Shown piece after piece: positions 1 through 11,689 of a stretch of DNA of 64,000 nucleotides; positions within the stretch are counted from its first letter, which is position 1; each line of letters begins with the position of its first letter. The stretch comes from Sycobia sp. Sy_11 (Eukaryota > Arthropoda > Insecta > Hymenoptera > Epichrysomallidae), in NCBI GenBank assembly GCA_018907035.1, contig JACCIC010000003.1:6887501-6951500 (forward strand). Reading direction: 5' to 3'. The notes below the pieces were generated by a model that was given only the letters and a program-made list of their open reading frames with translations, did not search any database and was not told the DNA's origin. Position numbers and translations under genes: made by a program.

Positions 1-22
1 TGTGTGTGTGTGTGTGTGTGTG
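1..22. repeat. (TG)11 microsatellite, cut by window edge
   Basis: A perfect TG run starts at the first base, so its true length is unknown. Confidence 0.97.
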
Positions 23-270
23 AGGTGCACGGCGGCGCGGGCGACTGTAAAACGAGCTCCAACGCGTGGGGGAGGGGAGAGGCGAAAGTAGGGAGAAAAA
101 AAGGACGCATGCAAATACGCTCTCTCGCGCATCACGGGAGGGGAAGGGAGAAAGTAAGCGAGCGCGCATTGATATGCGCGAGCGCTTATATAGTACAGGA
201 GGAGGGAGAAAGAGAAGCCGACGTTTTCTCGATTGCCTGTAAAAACTTGCCTCCCGCGCAATTTATCGTT

Positions 271-273
<3 letters not shown>

Positions 274-326
<53 letters not shown>
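274..326. repeat. (TA)n microsatellite, 53 bp
   Basis: Perfect TA alternation, ending at a TTTAT interruption. Confidence 0.98.
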
Positions 327-330
<4 letters not shown>

Positions 331-428
331 TTCTTGTCTTTAGCTTGCACATCCGATTAACATCATCAGCGGAAAGCTTGGTGCGAGTTGGTGCCATAAG
401 GATTCAAGAGGGAGAGAAAGAGAGAGAT

Positions 429-432
<4 letters not shown>

Positions 433-462
<30 letters not shown>
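433..462. repeat. (AG)15 microsatellite
   Basis: Perfect AG run, preceded by about 25 bp of imperfect GA sequence. Read on the minus strand it gives Ser-Leu repeats that create false open frames. Confidence 0.98.
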
Positions 463-463
<1 letters not shown>

Positions 464-578
464 AACAAACGTGCGCATTTGCGGTATCCTTTGATCTGAG
501 TGATACGGCGCATTTCCGTGTCGCTGGGCGGATACGAAATATATCCCCCCATATGCACCTCGCGAACACATGTAAAAA

Positions 579-642
<64 letters not shown>
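579..642. repeat. (AT)n microsatellite, one interruption
   Basis: Two AT runs of 18 and 42 bp, separated by TTAT at 597-600. Confidence 0.98.
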
Positions 643-645
<3 letters not shown>

Positions 646-812
646 CGAATATGAAAATCAATTATATAAGTTTTGAAATTATTGGTCTGTTTGTTTAAGT
701 TTAATTAGGAATTGAGTATATAATATAGTAAACCAAGTGTGTTCCCGAACGGACTTGGATGAAAGTACGAGAATGCAAACTAAAGCATTAATATTATTAT
801 TAATATTATTAC

Positions 813-852
<40 letters not shown>

Positions 853-1123
853 GATTTTGAGCGCTCTCCCAATTTCTACAGAATTATGATTCGTTACCGG
901 CAAATCATAGAATCTACATATATATAAATTGTTTCAGAGTATTATCACAGATAGCCAGGAAGTTCTTTCAAGCATATAATTTAGTGCTCTCCATTATTTG
1001 GTAAGTTTATGAATTCGCTGTAGGACTCTGAAATAAGTATAAATATTATACGTAGAATAAATATATAACCGACTAACCTACTGTCACAAAACCACAATTA
1101 ATCGAAACACGTCTCCGGAAAAG

Positions 1124-1127
<4 letters not shown>
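643..1127. other. AT-rich unique DNA, no gene seen
   Basis: Apart from the ATT repeat at 793-852, this stretch is AT-rich single-copy-looking sequence. No supported coding frame or RNA gene was recognised. A minus-strand frame at 679-903 exists only because the ATT repeat encodes a run of Asn. Confidence 0.7.
793..852. repeat. (ATT)n trinucleotide microsatellite
   Basis: An imperfect ATT array with a perfect (ATT)13 core at 814-852. It reads as poly-Asn on the minus strand. Confidence 0.97.

Positions 1128-1178
<51 letters not shown>
1128..1178. repeat. (AT)n microsatellite, 51 bp
   Basis: Perfect AT run. It is the left partner of a second AT run beginning only 48 bp downstream. Confidence 0.98.
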
Positions 1179-1180
<2 letters not shown>

Positions 1181-1224
1181 ATTCGTTGCCAGGAATTGCA
1201 GGCGTCAGCGCGTGACACTTTTGG

Positions 1225-1226
<2 letters not shown>

Positions 1227-1271
<45 letters not shown>
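1227..1271. repeat. (AT)n microsatellite, 45 bp
   Basis: Perfect AT run. Together with 1128-1178 it brackets a 48-bp GC-richer spacer. Confidence 0.98.
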
Positions 1272-1272
<1 letters not shown>

Positions 1273-1564
1273 CGCGATCGTCTGGAGCGCCTATAAAAAA
1301 ACATGCTCGCGCACTAATTGACATTCCGAACACTACGCGCCGCATGTCGTCGGTCTCCGCGACGATCAGCAGGCTCGACCAACGAGGAAGAATAAAAAAT
1401 AATTTGATTCGTCGCATCGACCGAGTTAAAACCGACAGAAGTAACCGCAATCGAAATAGCTGCTAATACACGCTCGCATGTGGTGGGGATTATTGGCCTG
1501 AAATTGCTAATTGCTCGTTCGGTTATTGTCTACCAAACGTAATTTATATATACATATACATATT

Positions 1565-1611
1565 CTTGCCAACGTTCGAATCTAAAGAACGCATGGATGC
1601 ATACTGGCAAG
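1565..1611 (+). other. Nested stem structure, 47 nt
   Basis: The outer arms CTTGCCA (1565-1571) and TGGCAAG (1605-1611) are perfect 7-bp complements. Inside them CGTTC (1573-1577) pairs with GAACG (1587-1591) across a 9-nt loop. The 13-nt asymmetric side makes it irregular. It does not match a tRNA or a known small RNA, and chance is a reasonable explanation. Confidence 0.3.
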
Positions 1612-1696
1612 GTCATCGGTTAATCGGAGAGTATGGCAGCAGGTTTTTCTATATTATAATGAAACAAGGAGAACGAGAGCAGCTTGTATTTATAAT

Positions 1697-1720
<24 letters not shown>
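1697..1720. repeat. (TA)12 microsatellite
   Basis: Perfect TA run in AT-rich surroundings. Confidence 0.96.
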
Positions 1721-1728
<8 letters not shown>

Positions 1729-1944
1729 CACATCACGAGGACTGAAATCGAAGTCGGGTGCGCGCGCTCTGGCCGAAGCCTCCTGGAAGTTTTTTGCTCC
1801 GTAGCGAGCTCGCCGCGCGGATAAGTGGCCGCGTAGAAAAGTTACGTAATTTGCCGTAAGAGCTGCAGCGAGCCCGGCTCTGGAAATGGCTCGAGTACGG
1901 TTTCTTCCTCACGTATATACCGACTTTTTCCCTTTCCATCCCTG

Positions 1945-1950
<6 letters not shown>

Positions 1951-1976
<26 letters not shown>
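1951..1976. repeat. (TC)13 microsatellite
   Basis: Perfect TC run within a longer pyrimidine-rich stretch (about 1926-1990). Confidence 0.97.
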
Positions 1977-2993
1977 CCACCCTCTCCCTATCCGCGATTG
2001 AATTTCAAATTTCAATTTCAATTAATTTTCCTGGCATTTTTCTGGGGCGAAAGTGCGCCGCGAGGTAGGGGTAAAAAAAGCCCGCGGAGCTACGCTCTCT
2101 CGGACGCATTCGGGCGTGTACGTTTTAAGGAGCACGAGGCGAACGCATTAATTTATGATCGCGAGAGATCGCGGACGTTGTATTTTATAGAGACAGAGTG
2201 AGATATAAGTTTTCCCTTACGCATCCAGACAGGGATTTACGGAAAGGAATGCTGCCTCGGCATTGTTGCCGATTTATTTTTATAGAGACGAGAGACACTG
2301 TACCCGCATTCTTTTATAATTAATACAGATAAATACTTTTCATGAACATTATAAATAAAAAATTCATTTTGATCGCTAATCTATTATATAATAATTTGCT
2401 GTCTATTTATTTTCCAATCATATAATTAACTGATATAATGACCAATTCGTAAAAATACCAGGTGCAATTGATCTTAATTTTGGTAACACTTCAACCGAAC
2501 CATTGATTGCACTAATAACGATTACTGGCAATATAAATCTTGGTTGTGCGAGCATCGGCAAATTTTTGCCACGGACCAACGTCATTACGTCTATTAACAG
2601 AATTAAATCCAACTGACATCGACTAATTGGCAGTTATAAAATTTTCCTATTCATACTTTCCGAGGGAGACGCGTAATTTCTCGTCGTATTTATTCGGATA
2701 CCTGGAAAACGGACTCGCCTTAATTGCAAGATGGCGTTAGCCTCCGTCGGTAATATCACCCTTTTCTAAGCCCGCCTTGCGAGTCGCACGTTGTGTAAAA
2801 TAATTACGGGTATCGTTTCTCTCTGAATAATTCCGAGGCCCAGTCAAAACGTAACTACGCGTGATTGTAAATGTAAGAAAAATCATATGCTGACTTTTTT
2901 CTAAGATTTAAATTTACATTTGTATTATTAGCATTCCGCACAACTATGTCTACATTAATTATGCATGAAACTAAACTTTACCCATATTCTCGT

Positions 2994-2998
<5 letters not shown>
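1977..2998. other. Unique DNA between CT tracts, no gene recognised
   Basis: No microsatellites. A minus-strand frame at 2418-2612 has a normal-looking amino-acid mix (fragments ILPVIVISAING and EVLPKLRS) but opens with TTG; its first ATG leaves 55 codons. I recognise no family. A YY1/Pho-like core AAGATGGCG lies at 2728-2736. Confidence 0.6.

Positions 2999-3032
<34 letters not shown>
2999..3032. repeat. (CT)17 microsatellite
   Basis: Perfect CT run. A facing, imperfect GA tract lies about 140 bp downstream (3171-3202). Confidence 0.98.
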
Positions 3033-3035
<3 letters not shown>

Positions 3036-3170
3036 TTGCGTCTTCGCATACTTTTCTCCTTAATTTCCAACTTTTGTTTGCAACCCTTACCTTCCTCATT
3101 CTTTTTTCGTACCGGTGCTCTAACTTTCTCTCCCCGGAAAATAATAAGAAGAAAGACATAGAGAGCGTAA

Positions 3171-3202
3171 GAGTGAGAGAGAGGGAGAGAGGGAGAGAGA
3201 GA
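3171..3202. repeat. Imperfect (GA)n tract
   Basis: GA repeat interrupted by GTG and GGG. It is reverse-complementary in type to the CT tract at 2999-3032. Confidence 0.93.
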
Positions 3203-3713
3203 TAGGCGTATACTTACGAGTACTCATGTCGGGAGGCAAAGAAAGATCAACTCAAAAATACGTATTTCTCTCTCGCTCTCCCCCTTTATCTACCCGCTGA
3301 AAGCATGCGTATTAGCGAGAAAGAGAGCTGGGTTAGAGGGATGGAGCAAAAAAAAAATGACGCAAACCCTCCACCAAAAAGCCTGAAAAGAGTCGGAATG
3401 TTTTCTCGAATTAGGCCGCGAATTCGTGAATTTCCTCCTTATATATACGTCGCGGCCTATTCGCTGATTAGCTGAACCAAATACCCCAAATATATGTATA
3501 TATATGACACATGTACTTTCGATGCTGAGATTCTTTTTCAGCACGTCCGTGCATCTACAGACTGCTTGCGCTTTCCTCTATCTATATAGTCTTTCTCATC
3601 GTTTTTCTTTGCTATTCTGGCGAATCGGTTTTACATAATACATTGAGAACGTGTAATACGTACGTTGGCTTGTGACTGCTTATTTGGAAAATGTACGTTT
3701 GCCTCTGTGTGGA

Positions 3714-3738
3714 TGTGTGTGTGTGTGGGTGGGTGTGT
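3714..3738. repeat. Imperfect (TG)n tract
   Basis: TG repeat with GGG interruptions. Confidence 0.92.
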
Positions 3739-4740
3739 ATACATGCGGCTGAATTCTTCTTATGTTAGCTTCGTAAAGTCTCCTTTCTTTTTTTTTATTA
3801 AGTTTATTTCGCTCTTCTTTTACGACTACTCCAACTGAAAGGCCGACATTTCGGCAGGCCCGACGAAAGAGGAGAAAAGGATTTCTCCTTTTTTTACTTT
3901 AATTTTCAACTGAACTATTAACAGTGAATGAATCTTTCTACCCTTAATCTCGGTTTACGTATAGTCAAGAACCAAGCAACATTGCGATAATGTTGTTCGA
4001 AGACGAACTTTTACCGGCTTTTCGCGAATAAGAAAACAGATTTGATAAGTTTTTTACGCTGCGAATTTTTATTGGATTAAAGAGAACATGCTGCTTAATG
4101 AATTATGCATTACTTCTTATTTACTTACTTAGATTCAAGTAGTTCAGAAATTTTTACTCTTAAATACAGTGTAAATTTAATGCCAGATAAACATGAATAC
4201 TAGAATGGCCAAAACCATATATAATTATGAAGTCATCTATAATAAAAAGATCGGGTTATTGAAAATTATCTTCTAATTAGGAATATACTTTTATCCAAGC
4301 ACGCGTTTGGGACAAACGTGATTTTTACAACAATACTTTTTATTAAAGAAAAATCGTTTCTTGTCTTATAATTAAATACTTCATCTTTATATACAAAAAC
4401 TATACGGATACTAACTACATAAAAAACAAACAAAGACCATCTTTACTTAACATGTATAAGTAAAAGTTCAAAGATCCCGTGCAACGCAAGAACATTATCA
4501 GGGCGAGGAAGGGAGAGAGAAAGAGGGAAAGTGGCCCCTGCGAGCCAGAGCAGGCGAAAGCAACGTTGATAAATGATAATCGTCCGCTACATTAAATCTC
4601 GAAAAGGGCTAATAATAATAATTCGCTGGAAGAGAGGCCAAAAGTGCCTGTAATATGATGTACGAGGTAAAAGCCGCGCTCGCCAGTCGCCCTAATATAT
4701 ACGGAGAGTGGTGTATAACGTCTAGCTCGCGCCGCGGCTC

Positions 4741-4741
<1 letters not shown>
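3739..4741. other. AT-rich unique DNA, no gene seen
   Basis: About 1 kb with no microsatellite and no supported open frame. A purine-rich patch (4500-4550) precedes the CT tract at 4742. Confidence 0.75.

Positions 4742-4776
<35 letters not shown>
4742..4776. repeat. (TC)n microsatellite, 35 bp
   Basis: Perfect TC run. It supplies the Arg-Glu repeats of a spurious 187-codon minus-strand frame (4609-5172). Confidence 0.98.
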
Positions 4777-4781
<5 letters not shown>

Positions 4782-4870
4782 GCTCCCTCCCCCTCCCTGT
4801 GAAAGCGGCAAAGCAGCGAGAGAGTAGTTTTGCTATCCCTCCCTCTCCCCCTACCCCTCCTCCTTCTCTT

Positions 4871-4889
4871 CTCTCTCTCTCTCTCTCTC
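4871..4889. repeat. (CT)n microsatellite, 19 bp
   Basis: Second CT run about 95 bp after the first; the DNA between them is pyrimidine-rich. Confidence 0.95.
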
Positions 4890-6428
4890 GCCTCAGACTA
4901 AAAGATAAGAAAGTTCCACTAGAGTCTAAGAGACGTACATACGTCGCCGAGTCGTTCCTCCTCGGTGTGTTATAGGCCTCCGTCCTTCCGGCGTAATCAG
5001 CCGTTGCCATGACGACCGCGACTGCGAAAAGCCGTACTGCCTGATGTTTTCCATCTAAATTATGTACACTCCGAACCCCCCCCTCTCTCGCCCTTCTCCA
5101 CCTCCTCTCATACTTTTCTGTAAAAGCGAATAAGCCAAGACTCTGAAAGTTCGCCCGACCTACATCGTGCATATAGCCCTTTTCGCATCGCGAGTGTAGG
5201 TACGCATCGTAGCGCAGTAGAGCGACGAGGCAAAGCGGCTAGCTCTCTCGCCTGCTCTCTCTCTCTGTCGTACTTTCCCGCTTTCTTTTTTTTCGGCCTC
5301 CCAGATACCTTGAGCATCTTGCATCGCGGATGCAAAGGCTCGTGTCTACCAACAAACGTATGTCCGCCTGGCCGTAGCCGTGCATTAGCAGCGACTAACA
5401 ATATTACCACTGGTCGCTCTCTTCGTCGCCGCCCGTCCTCGACGAGATCTCCGCTGCGCAATCTCGTTACCACTGTCATAACCTGGCGATCTGGCACTAA
5501 TTTTTAAGAGCTCCACGTATTATACGCAGATGCGTTGCTGTATATCCCATTTGTTAACGAAACCGTTTCCCATCGAAAGGTGAGAGAAGCGAAGCCCAAG
5601 TAAAATACGGTATCGAGGTCCCTCGTAAATTAATCCCCACCGCGGATGGTCGAGGGGACAGAAGACCAGATCCAGATGCAGAGGACCTCGACTTTCGATA
5701 GGCTGCTCGCTGCATCCACGTATACGATTTTTATGGTGGTATAGGCCATCACCCCGCGTAACGAATGACATTATGCGCAAGGCCCTGGCGGCGCAACGCA
5801 TATATATATACTTATTCGTGTCGCGCGCCAGGCAACGATTCTTACCCGACCCCGCCTCCTCAATGCCTCACGCCGCATCAGCGCGCCTAAGATTGTCGTC
5901 GGGTACGCGTCACGGCGATCTCTGGCGCTCGCCCGTATAACGACGTCGTTATAGGTGGGAACGAGAGGGGGAGTGGAGGCGCAGGGCACACGCGCGCGCA
6001 GCCCAATGTACGAGCGCGTATATCCGTGTACACCGCATGGACGGCATCGTCGCGCGTCCCCTCGCCCCTCCCCCGTCGCCGCCGTCTTCCCAAACCCTCC
6101 GGCCTCGTGGCGATTATAGCATGCCGCGCAGGAGAGGCATAACGCGCCGGGGCTTGCGGCTTCGTAAGCCGACTTTCTCCGCTATCTCCGCCTCGTTCCC
6201 CTGCCGCATCACCCCCGCCCGCCCGCCGTACTCTCACCCCACGACGGCCACATAGTTCGCGATCCGGAGGGCTTCGCCGCGCGCGCCGCCGCCCGCGTCC
6301 CAAAGTTCGAGGATGCGCCATACGCGTATATATAGGGGGCATTATATAAATGCGGATGGTTCGGAGGCTTGACGCACGCTCCTCGACTGCTCCTCGATCC
6401 ACAGGGAGTTTATCAACCCTTCCTCTCG
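4890..6428. other. GC/CpG-rich non-coding stretch
   Basis: GC rises through this stretch and is highest at about 5800-6330, where CpG dinucleotides and runs such as CGCGCGC are frequent. Several overlapping frames are open on both strands, for example 5108-5497 minus and 5887-6522 minus. They are Arg/Pro/Ala-rich, and 5108-5497 opens with GTG. Long frames in both directions are expected in stop-poor GC-rich DNA, so no gene is called. CpG density could mark a regulatory region, although CpG islands are not reliable promoter marks in Hymenoptera. Confidence 0.55.
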
Positions 6429-6480
6429 ATATATATGTGTGTTTGTGCGTGCGTGTGCGCGTGTATGTGTGTGTGTGTGT
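6429..6480. repeat. Imperfect TG/CG alternating tract
   Basis: Alternating purine-pyrimidine sequence mixing TG and CG steps, ending in a perfect 15-bp TG run (6466-6480). This composition can adopt Z-DNA. Confidence 0.92.
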
Positions 6481-7387
6481 AGCAGATTCGTTTATATATA
6501 AATAATCATTAGACAAAGGCATGAGATTTTTTATAATTCATACTTCGAGGGGTCGTGTAGGAGACGTGAGCTTTTCCTCAATTTTCTTTTGTGTAATGTA
6601 ATATTAAGCTAAGAAAAAGACGAAGCTATCAAGTTATCTTTGAAAACAATAAACACTAGATTGTTTTGATTATTTACTATTAGTTCACACTAGTATTTGA
6701 TTATTTAAGAAGCCATAATTTTTTAAAAATAATATTGTGATATATACATTCGTTAGATATCTTCAAGTTCTATAATGAAATCCTTAAAACTAAAAAATTA
6801 TAAATGGAACGAAAGTTTCACTGAAAACAATGAGCAAGAAACCTAATTTTACAATTTATATTGTTTTAATTTTCAATGTCTCGAACCCTGTAATAATAGT
6901 GTGTAATAAATAACTTTATATTCTAATCTAATAACCTAAAAATTAAAAATTTTAATAAATGGGGCTGTTTTGTAGAGAAACATTTAGATGATGGTGAGAT
7001 TTATAATTTTGATCAAATTATCTCGTTTGTAGACACATAATTGTGTGAACGTATTTTTTTTGGAATATCAACAATATTTTTAATAATAAAAGTTTTTGAT
7101 ATAATCGTGAAAAGGCAATCAACCAACGGAATTTATCAATAATTGTCAAAAGGGAAAAAAGAGTAGATATATAATATGAACGAGCGATAAGAATTACGGC
7201 GTGCTTTTAATTAGGAGTCAACGAAGCCAGAGATATTTATTAGTAGACGTCAGATCGAATCATTTGTATTATCGACATATCCATCGTCGCTTTTCCACCT
7301 TATACACCGCATCTAGGTACAGGCTATATAATTGATCTATTTTTATAATTGCTTTTCCGTTCGCTTCAATAATACAACGATTTCTTT
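6481..7387. other. AT-rich unique DNA, no gene seen
   Basis: About 0.9 kb of strongly AT-rich sequence without microsatellites or supported open frames. No tRNA-like or transposon-like signature was noticed. Confidence 0.75.
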
Positions 7388-7423
7388 CACACACACGCGC
7401 GCGCGCACACGCACACACACACA
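7388..7423. repeat. CA/CG alternating tract
   Basis: CA repeats on both sides of a central GCGCGCGC segment. Fully alternating purine-pyrimidine, so Z-DNA-prone. Confidence 0.94.
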
Positions 7424-7873
7424 TATTATACACAGATACAAACGGAAAGAAAAACAATTGATACTAAAATAAACCCGCAGAAAAACGCTTCTCTACACCT
7501 CCCTCATTCATTGAAAAAGAAACAAATATATAGATATATACGCGCACGAGACAGGTATTGCAAAATATTTTCCACCATTATTCCCGCGCACGGTCTTTCC
7601 GCGAGAGAAAGAAGGAGGTAAAACAATGAAGAGAGCAGAAAATACACAAAAATGCATTAGTATAAAGGAAAAGCAAACAACAATGGCCGCTTTCAAGAAG
7701 CCCAAGCCATACAAAATATGTATACAATAAAAAGCGAGACATTCGCGTATTAATTAAACGGGTACAGAGAAACAAGGGGAGTCCGAGTGAGAAGCGTAAC
7801 CGGGAAGGTGCACAGAGCGCTATATATGTATGTCGAATAATCGCGCGAGCCCCGTGCGTATACGCGGGGGCCC

Positions 7874-7879
7874 TATAAA
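7874..7879 (+). promoter_or_regulatory. Candidate TATA box
   Basis: TATAAA followed by G, with GC-rich DNA upstream (GGGGGCCC). This is close to the canonical metazoan TATA context and would put a start site near 7900-7910 on the plus strand. A CCAAT pentamer (7928-7932) and a 14-bp palindrome (7948-7961) lie just downstream. No coding exon could be tied to it. Confidence 0.35.
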
Positions 7880-7947
7880 GAATCGTCCCATTAACGGGAT
7901 TTATGATAGGGCGCTCGCGGCGCGCGCCCAATGGAAATAAAGCGTTG

Positions 7948-7961
7948 GCTCTCGCGAGAGC
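7948..7961. promoter_or_regulatory. 14-bp palindrome with TCTCGCGAGA core
   Basis: The sequence GCTCTCGCGAGAGC is a perfect palindrome. Its central TCTCGCGAGA equals a motif known to be enriched in vertebrate promoters. Whether insects use it the same way is unknown to me. It lies 70-90 bp from a TATA box in CpG-rich DNA, which supports a regulatory reading. Confidence 0.4.
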
Positions 7962-8921
7962 GCTTTTGACAGAACTCGCGCACTAGGCTTGTATTACCTT
8001 GCCTACTCTGTCTCTCCCCTCCCCTACCCGCCGCCCCACCCCCTGCCGCACTTTCTCTATCTCCGGCTGTTTATGAATTACATACATATACATACGCCAG
8101 CTCAATGCTTTTAAGCCACAGCGAAAAACGTCCGACAAGAGGGGGAGAGGAGAGTGCGGCGTGCCATTTTTGCGGGAGAGCTCCGGCTCCAGACCGACAC
8201 CATTGCGGCGAGGATGGGGGGAGGGGGGGGGAGAACGGGCGCGAAATACGAAGGGGGAAGCAGCGCGAGCGAACACGCGCTCTCGTAACTTTACCCGACT
8301 AATAATCCTTAATATGTATTACCAGGGATGGGGGGCGAGCTCTTTGTACTTTTTGGGGAACGTGTCTCCCCCCCCCCTCCACCGAAGAAGACGAGTCTGT
8401 CTGCTGCCCTGGTTCTTCAGACACCCAGAGGGATCGAGAGCATGAAGTTTTAATAATACATTTTCCTTTTTAACGAAAGTGTGCGCGAGATGGAGAGAGG
8501 GGGAAGGAGAGACAGAGAAGAGAGACAGTAAATTTGAGTAGAGCAACTCTCCCGGAGTGACTTACAGCAATTGGCATTCTGAGACTATAATAAATAAGAC
8601 GAGTATTAAGTGCGCATATACATTTGGACACTTTCGCGCGGAGGTTACGCGGAATTTCTGTTCCAAACAGCAATTTTTCAAGCAGTTAGGGAATCGTTTT
8701 GAAGCCGGCGCGTTATTTATTAACTTTCGAACAACTTTTCTAATTTATTCGCATACCTTGAAAAACTTTCTTATTTTTTTCCCCCCCTCTTTTCCTCTTT
8801 TTTCCTTCGAGCCCTCTCCATTATACGAAGCAGGGATCTGGCAACGTAGAGAGGAAAAATCTGCATCCAGTCAGCGATAGAGACATTTAAGCGTCTGATT
8901 TTCAATGTTAAGACTTAGATG

Positions 8922-8925
<4 letters not shown>
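7962..8925. other. Mixed GC/purine-rich then AT-rich DNA, no gene
   Basis: The GC-rich part includes a G-rich stretch at 8216-8239 with four runs of at least three G, which fits a G-quadruplex pattern on the plus strand. Overlapping short frames on both strands are low in complexity. The last 300 bp is AT-richer and unremarkable. Confidence 0.6.

Positions 8926-8976
<51 letters not shown>
8926..8976. repeat. (TA)n microsatellite, 51 bp
   Basis: Perfect TA alternation. Confidence 0.98.
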
Positions 8977-8980
<4 letters not shown>

Positions 8981-9285
8981 ACAATTTTAACGGTTTAGAC
9001 ATTGAACGGGAATGAAAGATCGGCAATTGATATGCGCTCGCATTGTTTCGCGAAGGTCGTATACAATGGCACGGATGAATCAGAGAACGCGCGGCTGACG
9101 AATATCATGACCAATGCTTGCGATCCTTGAATAAATATATTTGCAAGTCAATAATTTTTATAACATTAAGAACTATTTTCCGGTCTTTGAGTTTTATTGA
9201 GCTCGGTTTACAAGCTATCATAAATATTTCACCGCAGCAGACATGTCGTTCAAATTCTACAAAAATCTTTCTGACAATCTCTTTA

Positions 9286-9345
9286 CCCCCCCCCCCACTT
9301 TCTCTCTCTCTCTCTCTCTCTCTCGCTCACTCTCTCTCTCTCTCT
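9286..9345. repeat. C11 run plus (TC)n microsatellites
   Basis: C11 at 9286-9296 is followed by (TC)12 at 9301-9324 and a second TC run at 9331-9345. Imperfect CT sequence continues to about 9357. Confidence 0.97.
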
Positions 9346-9357
9346 ATCTCTCTCTAT

Positions 9358-11580
9358 ATGTCTCTGTCTGATCTTCAAAAATAGATTTTCACGCGAAGAA
9401 TGCGCGATATGGCGAGAGACGACGTGGCCGCGCTTGTCGTGCAGTCTCAAAGAAACTAGAATGAAATAAGAAAAAGGAATGGGACGCTTAAACCTACTAC
9501 TCTCGTCGGATTTAGCGAGACCTGTACTACGAGGCAAAATGGTATGTTTTTCGGGTTGTTTTCGATACCGTGATTCATATCAGTTGTGCTAGGGGATTCG
9601 CGATGGATCGCATAGGACAAACATGAATACGGTAAAAGCACGTTTACTCGGTTGACGATAAGTTTAGGTAGTACAAATTATATACAAATGATTAGAATTC
9701 ACTCTCAAGCGTGTACAAGCGCAGCTAAGAAAATTTCAAATAATGATTTTATATTTTATTCAATTCAGCCAGATATTAAATATCAGATGTTGTATATATA
9801 TATATATATATTCTTCCTTGTACAATACCTTTCTCCGAATAACCCAAAGAACATTTATAGAACAAATGTAATATTGAAAATTCCGACAGCTTTACAGTAC
9901 CACCCTCCTCTCGGACCAATGTTTGTTCGGCCATTTTAATTAGGCATTTGCTGTCCCTCTCCCATTCTCTCTATCGTCCTCTTTCACGTCTATGTATACG
10001 GAAAATCTCCCAAAAGGTTCTCCCCCAAGACCTTTCATAAACAAGCGGTTCAATCAGCCCCGCACTTTGCGCGGCGCTCAACTCATTTATGAGCACAATT
10101 TCAAAAGGCAAACACAGTCCCAACAATATATCCTCGCCGCCTCACCCCCCCTCTCTATCCTGACAAAAAGATATATTCTAACGGCGTGTCTAATTTTCAA
10201 GCTGGACAAGAGAGAGACAGAGAGAGAGGGGGTGAGAGAGTGCAAGAGCATTAACGTTTGAGGCAATATAGACGGTCGCGCACAAACATACAAAACGAAG
10301 TGTCTCGCAAAATTCAATTATCTTAGGAGCAGAATCGTGTGCGAGGTCTCTTGAAACGTCTGCTTATCTCTCTTACGTTCTGGCCTCTCGAAAAAAAAAA
10401 GCAAAACGAAAGAGAGAGAAAGAGAGAGAGACAGAGAGCGCGAGCGACGAGCAGTCTCCATTCACGGACGCGACCCAAGTACTAAATGCAATTTCATAGG
10501 GGACAGGATTTTAGTCTCTATACCCAGTAGGGGCGTGCTCAACAATGCCTTTAATCAACAATAATACCGGGATGCGAGAACGAGAGGGAAAGAGCAAGCT
10601 GGATAGCCTCACGTGGGAGAGGGGGAGGGCACAGAGGAGAAAGAGAAGAACAACGATAGTTTCAGCAATATTCCGCAAAGCTCGACTATACAAAGCCCGC
10701 AATAATCGCGCTTATCCCCACCCCCGCCGAGTGCCCACCCTCGTTCGCGTATTTCTAATGGCATAGAGGAGCTGCGGTTTTCAGGAGGGGGACGGAGGCG
10801 GTCTTTGTACGCAGTGTTGAATTCTTCTGCATTTTTCGTTCATCCAATGCGTTATCATACACGTAGAGGAACGCGCGGCGAGGGGCATTGATCATTAGCG
10901 CTGGCAAATTAATTGATTTTATTTTAATAAATTTATCGCGTTTCATAATTACGTGGTAATTATAAGGTTTTTATTTAAAATATTCATTTGGATGAGGAAC
11001 AATGCAATAATCGATAATAACTGCTACAGTATACAAGGATTTTGAAATACGAAATCGTTAAACACCATTTGTTTGGCGCCTGTCCGGATAAATTAACCAA
11101 GCCTTTACTGCTGCAGTTTTTATGATTCTGACAACCCCATTCGACAAACTCTCTTTACTTTCATTATCCTGGTAATTTTCATTCGTTTGGCCTTTCATCC
11201 TCTCCCCCACTTATCTCTCATTTCTCCATCTTTCTCTTTATCAACCATTACGCATACGAGCTATACAATGTATACAGATCCAGCGAATCCTTGTATAACC
11301 GCGTAATACGCGCACGCGCATCGTCGAGCTGTCTCGGAAACATACACACACGGGACTACCGAGCGAGGAGCGCATTTGGAAAATGAACGCTGCTGGGATT
11401 TTCGGCCGGCCTCTCCTCTATCTCTGTCTTCGTGCGTAATTCGCACAATCTATATATATTATACATGTGTGTGTGTGATCCCCACGTATATATCTGCTCG
11501 GTTTTACAACGCTCAGCGTGCCAGCCGGTCGCAATGGACAAGAGATTTTGCGTATTATTTATTACTCTTTCTCTCTTCGT
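9358..11580. other. Mixed unique DNA, no gene seen
   Basis: Only short TA (9793-9811) and imperfect GA (10205-10240, 10408-10438) repeats. A CCATTTTAA element preceded by CGG (9928-9939) resembles a YY1/Pho core. Open frames are short and overlap on both strands. Confidence 0.65.
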
Positions 11581-11599
11581 CTCTCTCTCTCTCTCTCTC
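11581..11599. repeat. (CT)n microsatellite, 19 bp
   Basis: Perfect CT run inside a longer pyrimidine tract (11566-11620). Confidence 0.95.
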
Positions 11600-11689
11600 A
11601 CTCTCTCTTTCTCTTCAATTCTAGCCTCGCATAACGCATATCAAAAATTCATATCGTCAACTCTGAAATATGCCGCACACACGCGTGTC

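Noticed and set aside
679..903. Minus-strand frame with a long poly-Asn run, as in some regulatory proteins
   Set aside because: The Asn run is simply the ATT microsatellite at 793-852; the frame has no other support.
2418..2612. 64-codon minus-strand frame with a protein-like fragment
   Set aside because: It opens with TTG, leaves only 55 codons from the first ATG and resembles no family I know. It is noted under the region entry only.
4609..5172. 187-codon minus-strand frame with a real ATG
   Set aside because: Two Arg-Glu blocks are translated CT microsatellites, and no domain is present in the remainder.
5887..6522. 211-codon minus-strand frame
   Set aside because: It begins in TG/CG repeat DNA (Thr-His repeats) and continues as an Arg-rich frame in CpG-dense sequence.
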